From: Geminocystis sp. NIES-3708
Lineage (GTDB): Bacteria > Cyanobacteriota > Cyanobacteriia > Cyanobacteriales > Cyanobacteriaceae
Length of the DNA: 64,000 bases
Direction: 5' to 3'
NCBI RefSeq assembly: GCF_001548095.1
Contig: NZ_AP014815.1
Coordinates: forward strand, 3,223,656 to 3,287,655
Numbering within the stretch: position 1 is the stretch's first letter; each line of letters starts with the position of its first letter. Both the position numbers and the translations under genes were made by a program. Below are positions 18,889 to 27,520 of this stretch, in pieces. The notes beneath the pieces were generated by a model. The model searched no databases, was not told where the DNA came from, and saw nothing but the letters and a program-made list of their open reading frames with translations.

Positions 18889-19190
18889 TTTGTTAATTAA
18901 TAGTTAATAGTATAGTAACCGACAGGTTAGAACATTTCAATCCTTTAGGCAAGGGCTTTTAATTCCTTATTATCCTGTATTACTTTGTTAATACCCCAAG
19001 CATCATGGCGACTGCTATAAAACAAAAAATAAATTTGTTGCTAATCGAAAATCAATACCTAATACTGAGATGTTGTATCACATCAAAAATACTTAATAAG
19101 CAAAAGTCAAAAAATCAATTTTAATATACTTTAAGTTAATTTCAATCTCTTTGCCCTTTCTATCGTTACCTCCCATGAGGCAAACTCCGA
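18889..19190. other. 302-bp gap between the two metallophosphoesterase-like genes
   Basis: AT-rich, with no ORF, no clear terminator and no Zur-type palindrome that I can see. Confidence 0.5.
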
Positions 19191-20006
19191 TTATCGTTGA
19201 CAAACATGAGTTGCGTCTTCGGCTTTTTCTGCAAACTCTAAACCTCTAGCCAAGCACCATGCAAAAATCGGCGGTAAACCTTTTTCGATAATATCCCGAC
19301 AAGTTGTTTGATAATCATACTCTACCTCTTTTAAAATTATTTCCTGTGTCTTTGTGTTGTATATCACATAAGTACCATTTGGTTTTCCATGACGAGGTTC
19401 ACCCACCGAACCCACATTTATAATACGTTTTAAAGGAGTTTTAAATTGTCTCTGTGATTCAGATTCAATGTTAGATTCATTCACCTTAACTTGTAACATT
19501 CCAACCTTTAAGGTTCGATGATAAGGAATATGAGTATGTCCACAAAATAAAACGTCAGCTTCACTACTTAAAACATGCTCTAAGGCGGTAAAAGCATCCA
19601 TTTCAGGCAAAATGTATTCGTGATTGCTATGAGGGCTACCGTGGGCAAAACAAAGGTTTTCAAGCTTGAGAGTACGAGGTAATTCAGCTAAAAATTGACG
19701 ATTTTCGGCAGTAATTTGTTGATTTGTCCATTCATGGGCGATTATACCTCTTTTTTTTGCTAATAACGAAGGATAGCTACATTCACAGGAATTTAACCCT
19801 TCTACTATATCCTCATCCCAACAACCTTGCACTGAAGGAATATTTAACTCTCGGATTTTATCCACAATTTCGTTAGGGTGAGGACCATAACCCACTAAAT
19901 ATCCTAAACTATAAATAGTCTCGCAGTGATTTTCGTCAATATCCTTTAACACAGCTTCAAAAGCAGGTAAATTAGCGTGAATACAAGACATAACGGCAAT
20001 TTTCAT
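19191..20006 (-). CDS. Metallophosphoesterase-like protein with Cys/Tyr/Trp at metal-ligand positions
   Basis: 271 aa with a full-length calcineurin-like fold. The canonical SDIHAN is SCIHAN (C8, H10), GD is GY (G35-Y36), and GNHD is GCWD (61-64). The later motifs AHGSPH (H122) and GHTH (156-159) are intact, as is the C-terminal NVGSVGEPRHG signature. So the first metal half-site is lost while the second remains; the new Cys8 and Cys62 sit where metal ligands should be. It starts 6 bp after the stop of the CobW-like gene, so it belongs to the folE-cobW transcription unit. Function unknown; a zinc-related role is inferred from context. Confidence 0.75.
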   Translation of the reverse strand: MKIAVMSCIHANLPAFEAVLKDIDENHCETIYSLGYLVGYGPHPNEIVDKIRELNIPSVQGCWDEDIVEGLNSCECSYPSLLAKKRGIIAHEWTNQQITAENRQFLAELPRTLKLENLCFAHGSPHSNHEYILPEMDAFTALEHVLSSEADVLFCGHTHIPYHRTLKVGMLQVKVNESNIESESQRQFKTPLKRIINVGSVGEPRHGKPNGTYVIYNTKTQEIILKEVEYDYQTTCRDIIEKGLPPIFAWCLARGLEFAEKAEDATHVCQR

Positions 20007-20012
20007 TTAATT

Positions 20013-20780
20013 TTACTCCCTAGATAAAAGTAATGTTTCTTTAACCTGTTGTTGATAGTAATTAACAGCATCATCTCCCAGACAAAAATCCCCTAAAGTA
20101 TCGGCAATGGCTTGTTTGTCTAAATTACAACCGATGATTTCTAAACCACTAAAATGAGTTGGTCCGCCTTCTAATGATAATGGTATATTCAAAGGATAAA
20201 ATTCAGGATTATAACTGTTATGTAAATATTCACCATAGACACATTGACCATCCATAATATTAAATATACCTTTAGCTCGAAAAATGTCCCCATAAGCACC
20301 TTGGGTTAATTCTTGCCAAAAAGTCTCTAAACTAGCAAAATCTAACACTTCTTCGGTTAAACCTGCACGATGAATTTCTAAATCAGAAAAAGAGTTTAAA
20401 TTATCATTCATTATTACTTCTTTATTGACAATAATTTTATCTGCTAATTCTTGCCATTTTTCTTTACTTTCATCTTTACTAACTATGGCAATTTTTTGAC
20501 AATTTAAAGCTGATAAAATAGAAAGAATTGCTTTCACGTCCAGATATTCAGGAATTTCTAAATAAACATCATTTTTTTGTGATAATTTTAATAATTCTGT
20601 AGGAGATTCTAAATCAGTAATTGATAAATCAGGGAAAAAACTTTGTAAAAAAGCACCATCAACAGGAAAAGTTTTAGTTTGTGGACTAATATAATAAATA
20701 TCTTCATTATTCTGTTTAATTTGTTGTTTTATCCAATGGGTTTTACCTACCCCAAAGTTACCCAGTACAGCTGTTATCAT
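20013..20780 (-). CDS. Divergent CobW-like P-loop protein
   Basis: 255 aa. The start MITAVLGNFGVGKTHW has a P-loop (G7-T14). The middle is short and lacks both the CxCC metal motif and a clear NKxD motif. The C-terminal 100 residues follow the CobW C-terminal domain (GDIFRAKGIFNIMDGQCVYG, then THFSGLEIIGCNLDKQAI, compare RAKG...(I/F)IGxxLD in CobW proteins). It seems to be a CobW paralogue that has lost its canonical G-domain features. It lies 49 bp downstream of the intact CobW gene. A role in zinc supply is inference. Confidence 0.65.
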   Translation of the reverse strand: MITAVLGNFGVGKTHWIKQQIKQNNEDIYYISPQTKTFPVDGAFLQSFFPDLSITDLESPTELLKLSQKNDVYLEIPEYLDVKAILSILSALNCQKIAIVSKDESKEKWQELADKIIVNKEVIMNDNLNSFSDLEIHRAGLTEEVLDFASLETFWQELTQGAYGDIFRAKGIFNIMDGQCVYGEYLHNSYNPEFYPLNIPLSLEGGPTHFSGLEIIGCNLDKQAIADTLGDFCLGDDAVNYYQQQVKETLLLSRE

Positions 20781-20829
20781 ATATAAGAATTAAGAATGAG
20801 AGATTCGGTATTGACGTAATAATCATTAT

Positions 20830-21825
20830 TTATGATTCACTAACAAGGCATTCTTTCAGTTTCGTTTTTAGTTTATTTTCATCAAGATTTCTTCCTATCA
20901 TTATTAACTGATTTTTAGGGTTATTTTCCCATTCTTGAGTATCAATATCATAACGTTTTCCACTTAATTGAAAAATGTGTTTTAACTTACTTTCAGCAAA
21001 CCATAAAATTCCCTTTGCTCTAAATACTTGATTCATGATATTATCGATAATTAAATTTTGAAATTTATCCACATTAAAGGGGCAATTGCATTCAAAAGAA
21101 ATAGACATAAAACCATCAATTTCTAAATGATTAGAGTGATGATGATCATGGTGATGATGGTGATGATCATGAGAATTAGTAACAGATTCCGAAGGATAAT
21201 TAGTTGGTTTACTTACATCAATATCTAAAATTAAAGGTAAGGGTACTTTACCATATTCAGTATGTAAAATATTAGCACCTTGTTTAATACAATAAATATC
21301 TTTTTCTAACTCTTTAATTTTGTCTTCAGTTACTAAATCAACCTTATTTAATAAAATAATATCTCCAAAAATTACCTGTTTTAAAGCCGCATCACTTTCA
21401 AAATGTTCAGAAGTAAAATTTTCCGCATCGATTAAAGTTAACACGGAATCAAGACGCACTAAATCCCTCAACTCTGGACTTAAAAAAGTTAAAATAATAG
21501 GTAAAGGATCGGCAACTCCTGTTGTTTCAACGATTAAATAATCAATTTTTTTATCACTTTCTAAAACTTGAAAAACTGTATCTATTAAATCATCATTAAT
21601 TGTACAACAAATACAACCATTACTGAGACTAAGCATATTATCATCAGTAGAGATTAATAACTGACTATCAATATCAATATCACCGAATTCATTGACTAAA
21701 ATAGCGACTTTTAAATCTTGATTATTAGTCAAAATATGATTCAATAAAGTAGTTTTACCACTCCCTAAAAAACCAGTAATAATAGTAACGGGTAAACCTC
21801 TTTTTGGTAAAATTAAACTTTCCAT
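20830..21825 (-). CDS. CobW/COG0523 family GTPase with His-rich loop, likely zinc metallochaperone
   Basis: 331 aa. The G1 motif is GFLGSGKT (18-25), the metal-binding CICC is at 71-74 (family CxCC), and G4 NKVD is at 160-163. A histidine-rich loop at 219-233 (HDHHHHHHDHHHSNH) separates the G domain from the CobW C-terminal domain (about 238-331, containing FRAKGILWFAES). COG0523 proteins bind zinc or related metals and hydrolyse GTP; those in Zur regulons are thought to hand zinc to client enzymes. The neighbour folE, a zinc enzyme with a Zur-type box, supports that reading. ATG at 21825. Confidence 0.9.
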   Translation of the reverse strand: MESLILPKRGLPVTIITGFLGSGKTTLLNHILTNNQDLKVAILVNEFGDIDIDSQLLISTDDNMLSLSNGCICCTINDDLIDTVFQVLESDKKIDYLIVETTGVADPLPIILTFLSPELRDLVRLDSVLTLIDAENFTSEHFESDAALKQVIFGDIILLNKVDLVTEDKIKELEKDIYCIKQGANILHTEYGKVPLPLILDIDVSKPTNYPSESVTNSHDHHHHHHDHHHSNHLEIDGFMSISFECNCPFNVDKFQNLIIDNIMNQVFRAKGILWFAESKLKHIFQLSGKRYDIDTQEWENNPKNQLIMIGRNLDENKLKTKLKECLVSES

Positions 21826-21950
21826 AAATTAAAAATTAAGAATTGAGAATTAAGAAAGGCAAGGCAAGAGGCATAATAAGAATTATTTTTATCATAGGCA
21901 AGATGCCTGTTTTACTCTTCTCTATTCGCCAATACTTTAGCCTACCAATA

Positions 21951-22610
21951 TTAACTGTTAAAAGTGGGACGGTGCTGAATTAAATTCATAAACTCCTGAC
22001 GGGTTTTGGCATCATCATTAAATACACCTCGTAATGCACTGGTAGAAGTCCAAGGGCCGGGTTTTTGCACTCCTCGCATTACCATACACATATGACTCGC
22101 TTCGATAACCACTGCGACCCCTTGAGGTTGCAATAAGCCTTGTAAAGCATCGGCAATTTGAGAGGTTAAACGTTTTTGCACTTGCAATCTTCTAGCATAC
22201 ATTTCACAAATACGGGCAATTTTTGATAAACCAATGACTTTACCGTTAGGAATATAAGCAACGTGCGCCCTACCTAAAATTGGTAGTATATGATGTTCAC
22301 AGGAGCTAAATAAGTCAATATCTCTCACCAATACCATTTCATTGGCGTTTTCGTGGAATACTGCACCATTTAGCAATTCATCGAGGGATTTATTATAACC
22401 AGAGGTGAGGAATTTTAAGGCTTTTACGACTCTTTTGGGAGTGTCTTTTAATCCTTCTCTGTCGGGATTTTCCCCTAAACCTAGTAATAATGTTCTAACT
22501 GCTTGAACCATATCCGCCTCTGTTACAGGAGGTTGTGATTCTGTGATGAGGTTAGGGAAGGAATTATTATGATTAGCAGACTTAATGATAGAAGATCCTG
22601 TGTATGTCAT
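21951..22610 (-). CDS. folE: GTP cyclohydrolase I (type IA)
   Basis: First step of pterin/folate synthesis: GTP to dihydroneopterin triphosphate. Zinc ligands are present: Cys and His in SSCEHHILP, and Cys in [12 protein letters not shown]. The [13 protein letters not shown] segment is also typical. The frame is open to 22667, but that longer start would place the Zur-type box inside the coding sequence; ATG 22610 (MTYTGSS) gives 219 aa, a normal length. The box at 22640-22654 ends 30 bases upstream. A second folE elsewhere is likely but cannot be seen. First gene of folE-cobW-CobW-like-phosphoesterase. Confidence 0.93.
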   Translation of the reverse strand: MTYTGSSIIKSANHNNSFPNLITESQPPVTEADMVQAVRTLLLGLGENPDREGLKDTPKRVVKALKFLTSGYNKSLDELLNGAVFHENANEMVLVRDIDLFSSCEHHILPILGRAHVAYIPNGKVIGLSKIARICEMYARRLQVQKRLTSQIADALQGLLQPQGVAVVIEASHMCMVMRGVQKPGPWTSTSALRGVFNDDAKTRQEFMNLIQHRPTFNS

Positions 22611-22639
22611 ATTGTTGGTTGAGTGGAGACTATTTAAAA

Positions 22640-22654
22640 TGATAATCATTATCA
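22640..22654 (-). promoter_or_regulatory. Zur-type operator of folE (perfect palindrome)
   Basis: TGATAATCATTATCA is a perfect 7-1-7 palindrome and matches the cyanobacterial Zur consensus TGATAATNATTATCA. With flanking bases it also matches 16 of 19 positions of the general Fur box, so Fur binding cannot be excluded from sequence. The downstream gene set (folE, CobW) favours Zur. Confidence 0.85.
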
Positions 22655-22830
22655 TTCGTTTTGACAAGAGGTTGAGATTATAACTTTTTCGCTAAAATTC
22701 TTAATAAGTTCGGAAAAAGGGAATGTAATTTAAAAGTTAATCACACTCATCACCTTATAAAGTTCGATCCCAAATAGTCCTCACTTAACAAATGCCCATA
22801 CTTTCTTTAAATTCAATCACCCTTTTTAAA

Positions 22831-23051
22831 TTAAGTAGATTGTGTTGCCCTGTTGTCATGAAAATTTGGATGATTGTTTGAATATAAAAACTTGTTACCT
22901 TCAAATTTAACACTCGCACTATATCTATTGCTAAGTCTTTGTTCTAGATATTCTTTCATTTTTATCTGATCTGACATACTTAGAATTTTTAAGAATATAC
23001 ATGTCTCCATTATTGCCATGTTAGTTTCTGCATTGCCAAATACATCTGACC
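22831..23051 (-). pseudogene. C-terminal fragment of the gene split by the IS4-type element
   Basis: About 70 codons in one frame (…FGNAETNMAIMETC… to the stop at 22831), beginning at the 10-bp target duplication ACATCTGACC (23042-23051). The other copy, 24301-24310, is in the same codon phase, so deleting the element rejoins this piece to the 24301-24914 ORF as GSDV-FGNAETN. The combined C-terminus (…FHYVLGSDVFGNAETN…IFLKILSMSDQIKMKEYLEQ…) resembles the end of a concanavalin A-like lectin/glucanase domain. That fold guess is weak. Confidence 0.7.
23042..23051. repeat. Left 10-bp target-site duplication of the IS4-type element
   Basis: ACATCTGACC, repeated directly at 24301-24310, immediately outside a pair of CTGA...TCAG element ends. 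Confidence 0.75.
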
Positions 23052-24300
23052 TGAATAAGAGATTGAAGCTGGTAATCTGGATAAAAATAAGATGTTTTTA
23101 GTTTTTATATTAATTACTATAGAAAAAGATGTTTCAACTTCCCCAATTTTATCAGGAGTATTTAAAAAAACAGTTTAATTTACCTCAATATTTAACTCTT
23201 TGTCTTTTAGTTAATTTACTTCAAAATCTTAAAACTGTTAGGTTAGAAGAAATGGCAAAACTTTTTCCTTATCCGATTAAATTAAGAAGTAGAATTAAAA
23301 AGTTACAAAGATTTTTAAGTCTGAAAAATTGGAAAGTTGAAACCATATGGTTTCCGATTTTAAAATCATGGATTATGAACCAATGGGAATCAAACAAAGT
23401 AATTTATTTAGTCATTGATAGAACACAGTAGCAAAACATTAATATATTGATGGTAAGTTTAGTTCATCATCAAGGAGCTATCCCTGTATATTTTATCTTA
23501 TTAAATAAAAAAGGAAGTAGTAATTTATCAGAACAAAAACAAGTATTAGAAGCAAGTATTAATTTATTAATTGAATATAAAATAATCGTTTTAGGAGATA
23601 GAGAATTTTGCTCTGTGGATTTAGCAAAATGGTTATCAGTAGAGAAACAGGTTTATTTATCTCTACGTTTAAAAAAGAGTGAATATGTGGAGTTAGAAAC
23701 TGATATATGGTTTCGATTGAGTGAATTAGGTTTATCTCCAGGATTCTCCGTATATTATCGAGGAATAAAAGTTACAAAAACCAAGGGATTCTCAGGAATT
23801 AATTTAGCAGCAAAATGGAAGAAAAACTATAGACATAAATCGAGTAAACAGCCATGGTTTATTCTCACAAATTTAGAAAGTATGTCGGAAACAATCTCTG
23901 CTTATTCCAAAAGAATGGGTATTGAAGAAATGTTTAGAGATTTTAAATTAGGAGGTTATAACTTAGAAAGTACAAAACTTGAAAATGAACGACTAATTTC
24001 TTTAATTATACTGATAACATTATCCTATAGTTATTCAACATTTATAGGAGAAGAAATTAAAAGAAAAGGAATAAGTGAATATCTAGTTAGACCCACAGAA
24101 AAAAGAAGAAGATATAAAAGATATAGTGATTTTTCTATTGGTTTAAATGGGATAAAATGGCTAAGTGAAATCTGCTTTTTTCAAGAACAATTAGATAAGT
24201 TAACCTCTTTATTTCCTCAGAAACAGTCCTATTATCGTCAAGGTATGAGGGCTATTTCCCTTATCCAATCTGCATTCTGAATGTTCTGTCGCCCCCTCAG
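23052..24300 (+). mobile_element. IS4-type insertion sequence, 1249 bp
   Basis: Bounded by 10-bp direct repeats (23042-23051 and 24301-24310). The ends are weak inverted repeats: CTGAATAAGAGATTGAA on the left against CTGAGGGGGCGACAGAA (inverse complement of the right end), 10 of 17 identical with CTGA terminal. One transposase frame fills it. The exact borders rest mainly on the target duplication, which also restores an interrupted reading frame when removed. Confidence 0.75.
23129..24280 (+). pseudogene. IS4-family transposase with an in-frame TAG
   Basis: One frame of 383 codons plus the final stop, interrupted only by TAG at 23429-23431. It reads 100 aa ending VIDRTQ, then stop, then continues in phase QNINILMVSLVHHQGAIPVYF. 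Related transposases have DRTQW here, so TGG became TAG. DDE residues are present: Asp in VIDRTQ, Asp in LGDREFCS, and the Y-(2)-R-(3)-E-(6)-K signature YSKRMGIEEMFRDFK with the catalytic Glu. Only the nonsense codon separates it from an intact enzyme. Reinitiation at ATG 23447 would lack the first catalytic Asp. Confidence 0.85.
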
Positions 24301-24310
24301 ACATCTGACC
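24301..24310. repeat. Right 10-bp target-site duplication of the IS4-type element
   Basis: ACATCTGACC, direct copy of 23042-23051. Confidence 0.75.
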
Positions 24311-25221
24311 CCAAGACATAATGAAAGTCCTCGAAGCTATCTTGAGAATCAGTACGCGAGATGTAAAAGTGCCGCCAGCCACCAGCCTCTATACATAAAA
24401 ACAACTCAGCCTTATGAATTGCTGCTTGAAAGGTTAGGTATTTTGGTTCACCATAGCGATATGCGAGATCGGCAGACCCTGCTTGCACTAAATAGCAACT
24501 GCCAGAAGAATCATAAAACCTAAGACTAAGCTCACCCTTATAGTCTAAGTAGATAGATATCCTATTCCGCGTATCTTCTGTACCAATATCTAAGATGTAA
24601 CTCTGCTTATCTGGCAGCGGATATAAAGTGAGCGAAAAATAAATAGAAATTCCGGCTTTATCTTCAAATCTAGCTAAGTCGAGAACTTCATACTGTAACG
24701 GCTTTAAAGACTCAAGTATAATCCTACCAATTATACGTATAAATAAGAGGGCTACGTTAATATCTGAAAAAATATATAACTCTTTAAATTGAGCAAAACT
24801 TTTGGCTTTGTCATTATCAAAAGTACCAGAATGCACTCCACCCATTACATTGGCAACAAACAGGACTAGCTCTTTAATGGAATAGCTATGGCCATCAACA
24901 ATCGCAATAATCATGCTAAAGAAGTCGTCGCGTTTCTTCTTTGTTCGTGGTAGATGCGAAGGCGTGGCTCTAGGGTAGGGTCAATACCATCAATAACACA
25001 CCAAAGCTGAAAGCTAATCTCATGAATATCTGGTGGTAGATGCTCAACAACTTCAAATTCGAGTTATGACGATGCTCGCGATTTATCTTGTCAATAAGAG
25101 AGCTCCTGCCATCTAGAAATAGCTGTCTAATTAATGCTGATGCACGCAAGATCTCGTATTCATCCTTTGAATTGATGGATTTATGAAGATCATCAAGTGT
25201 GCGAATAAATAAAGATTTTTC
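24301..25221 (-). pseudogene. N-terminal and middle parts of a decayed gene between two insertion sequences
   Basis: Three overlapping minus-strand frames read as one protein. From 25221: EKSLFIRTLDDLHKSINSKDEYEILRA and on to HNSN. Then in another frame: EVVEHLPPDIHEISFQLWCV...GIDPTLEP. Then in the third: PRTKKKRDDFFSMIIAIVDGHSYSIKELVLF and on to GSDV at the IS4 border. So there are at least two frameshifts (about 25065 and about 24970), a 5' end cut by the IS1-type element and a 3' end cut by the IS4-type element. The intact fragment of 204 codons is 24301-24914. With the C-terminal piece it would form at least 274 aa. I do not recognise the family; a lectin-like C-terminal domain is possible. 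Confidence 0.65.
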
Positions 25222-26022
25222 GGCGTTGGTGAATGAGGGTATGATAGAAAGAGGAAAAAAGTGAAGTAAAAAAACATGAAATGTCCAGAATGTGGCTCCA
25301 AGAATATCAATAAAAATGGCATAAAAAAAGGAAAACAAAATCATATTTGTGTTCATTGTCGCGGACAATTTATAGCTCCAGAACAACTCAGTGGTAAAGG
25401 TTATAGTGATGATCTCAGAAAAGAATGCTTAAAAATGTACGTCAATGGTATGGGTTTTCGAGCTATTGGGAGGATTAAACAGGTGCATCATACAACGATC
25501 ATCTCTTGGGTTAAAGCAGTGGGTCAAATTTTGCCACAGAGCTATCATCCAGAAACGCGACCAGAAGTTGGAGAATTAGATGAATTGCAAACCTTTGTCG
25601 GCTCAAAAAAAACCAATCTGGCGATGGACAGCGGTAGATCATTTTCACGAGGGTATATTGGAATGGGTCATAGGGGATAGAAGTGCAAAAACATTTAGAC
25701 CGTTGTGGGAGCAAGTAAAAAAATGGCATTGTTATTTTTATGTAACAGAAGGGTGGAAAGTCTATGGAAACTTTATTCCTGAGGGCGACCAAATCATCTG
25801 TAAAACATACATGACCAGAGTGGAGGGAGAAAATACGAGATTAAGACATTATCTTGCTAGACTACATCGAAAAACTTTATGTTATTCAAAATCCATGGAG
25901 ATTTTAAAGTATTCTGTTTCACTATTGATTCACTATCTCAAATTTAAAGATATACCAATTCCTTTTCGTCCTTTAGGGAGACCTACTTTTAGTCTTCTTC
26001 ATACCTAAAATCACCAATGCCC
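25222..26022 (+). mobile_element. IS1-family insertion sequence, about 0.8 kb
   Basis: Terminal inverted repeats: left GGCGTTGGTGAATGAGGGTA from 25222, right end (inverse complement) GGCATTGGTGATTTTAGGTA up to 26022; 18 of the first 23 bases agree, and the GGTGA core resembles IS1 ends. The size is close to IS1 (768 bp). I could not find a convincing 8-9-bp target duplication at the borders, so one flank may have been rearranged. Confidence 0.7.
25276..26008 (+). pseudogene. IS1-family transposase interrupted by a frameshift at an A8 run
   Basis: The first frame (25276 on) starts MKCPECGSKNINKNGIKKGK, the zinc-finger/HTH part, and includes ELDELQTFVGSKK with the first DDE Asp. At 25605-25612 eight A occur; after them the protein continues in the +1 frame as PIWRWTAVDHFHEGILEWV to TRVEGENTRLRHYLARLHRK and the end at 26008. 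Seven A would give one continuous ORF (SKKPIWRW). Either one A was inserted, or the element uses slippage on the A run as some IS elements do. Without slippage it is inactive. Confidence 0.8.
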
Positions 26023-26068
26023 TATAATTTAATTTTGTCTAACAAGTAATATTCAAACATTTGCTACT

Positions 26069-26247
26069 TAATTAACCTGAGTTTTGGTTAAGCAGATTGA
26101 GGTAAAAGCCATTCTAAACGGAATCAAACAAAGTAATTTATTTAGTCATTGATAGAACACAGTAGCATAAGGCAGTAGTTAGTTTGATAGTTTGCTATAT
26201 TCAGCTTACTATTTGCCTGTTTTCTTATCCAAAACTGAGGTTAATTA
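26069..26247. mobile_element. MITE-like inverted-repeat element, about 179 bp
   Basis: 24-bp terminal inverted repeats with two mismatches: left arm 26069-26092 begins TAATTAACCTGAGTTTTGG, right arm 26224-26247 is its near-exact inverse complement. Because TTAATTA is itself nearly palindromic, it also appears as a 7-base direct repeat at both ends (26068-26074, 26241-26247), so the true ends may be ACCTGAGTTTTGG. Non-coding; it carries a 48-bp fragment identical to the IS4-type transposase gene. Confidence 0.7.
26120..26167 (+). repeat. 48-bp exact copy of IS4 transposase segment 23386-23433, including its TAG
   Basis: Identical over 48 bases to 23386-23433, covering the codons for ESNKVIYLVIDRTQ and the nonsense TAG. 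Identity stops sharply on both sides. It lies inside the MITE-like element. Confidence 0.9.
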
Positions 26248-26315
26248 CATTTACCATTAAAGATTTTTTGAATGACAAAGAGTTATAATAAACCTCATCT
26301 TTCTTACCAGTTTAA

Positions 26316-26333
26316 TAACCCCTAAAGGGGTTA
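26316..26333 (-). terminator. Hairpin downstream of hemB, possible terminator
   Basis: Perfect 7-bp stem TAACCCC / GGGGTTA with a 4-base loop, about 27 bases after the hemB stop. No T run follows on either strand, so termination is only a guess. Confidence 0.4.
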
Positions 26334-26359
26334 CTACGAACCAGATAATATATTTATTA

Positions 26360-27350
<991 letters not shown>

Positions 27351-27365
27351 AAAATCTTCGTAAAA

Positions 27366-27380
27366 TGATAATCATTATCG
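27366..27380 (-). promoter_or_regulatory. Zur-type operator of hemB
   Basis: TGATAATCATTATCG, 14 of 15 positions of the same palindrome as before folE, ending 16 bases upstream of the hemB ATG (27348-27350). Occupied repressor would block transcription at this spot. Confidence 0.8.
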
Positions 27381-27520
27381 TTTATAGTAACAAACAATGA
27401 TCATGTTTTGGGTTACTTCCTCTACAATTTTTTTACAATTGCTAAAGAAATTATTAAAATCCTAATCCTTAAATTTGGTAGAATAAAATTTGTGGTATGT
27501 GAATTATTATTTTATTCAAA

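Larger units (their letters stand above)
26023..26359. other. 337-bp gap holding a small inverted-repeat element
   Basis: No ORF. It contains the MITE-like element 26069-26247, with a 48-bp piece of IS4 transposase inside, and the hairpin 26316-26333 behind hemB. Confidence 0.6.

Noticed and set aside
21890-21925. Small hairpin AGGCAAGATGCCT between folE and cobW
   Set aside because: Only a 5-bp stem with no T run on the minus strand, so not a terminator that would split the operon.
22611-22667. Longer folE N-terminus beginning at 22667
   Set aside because: It would translate the Zur-type operator, and the extra residues are unlike FolE; the ATG at 22610 fits.
24281-24523. Plus-strand 80-codon frame downstream of the IS4-type element
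   Set aside because: It is the antisense shadow of the split gene and has no homologue-like pattern.
25222-25386. Minus-strand N-terminal 55 residues (MFWSYKLSA...) continuing the decayed gene
   Set aside because: This part is antisense to the IS1 transposase; the real gene begins at the IS border, so the hydrophobic N-terminus is not its own.
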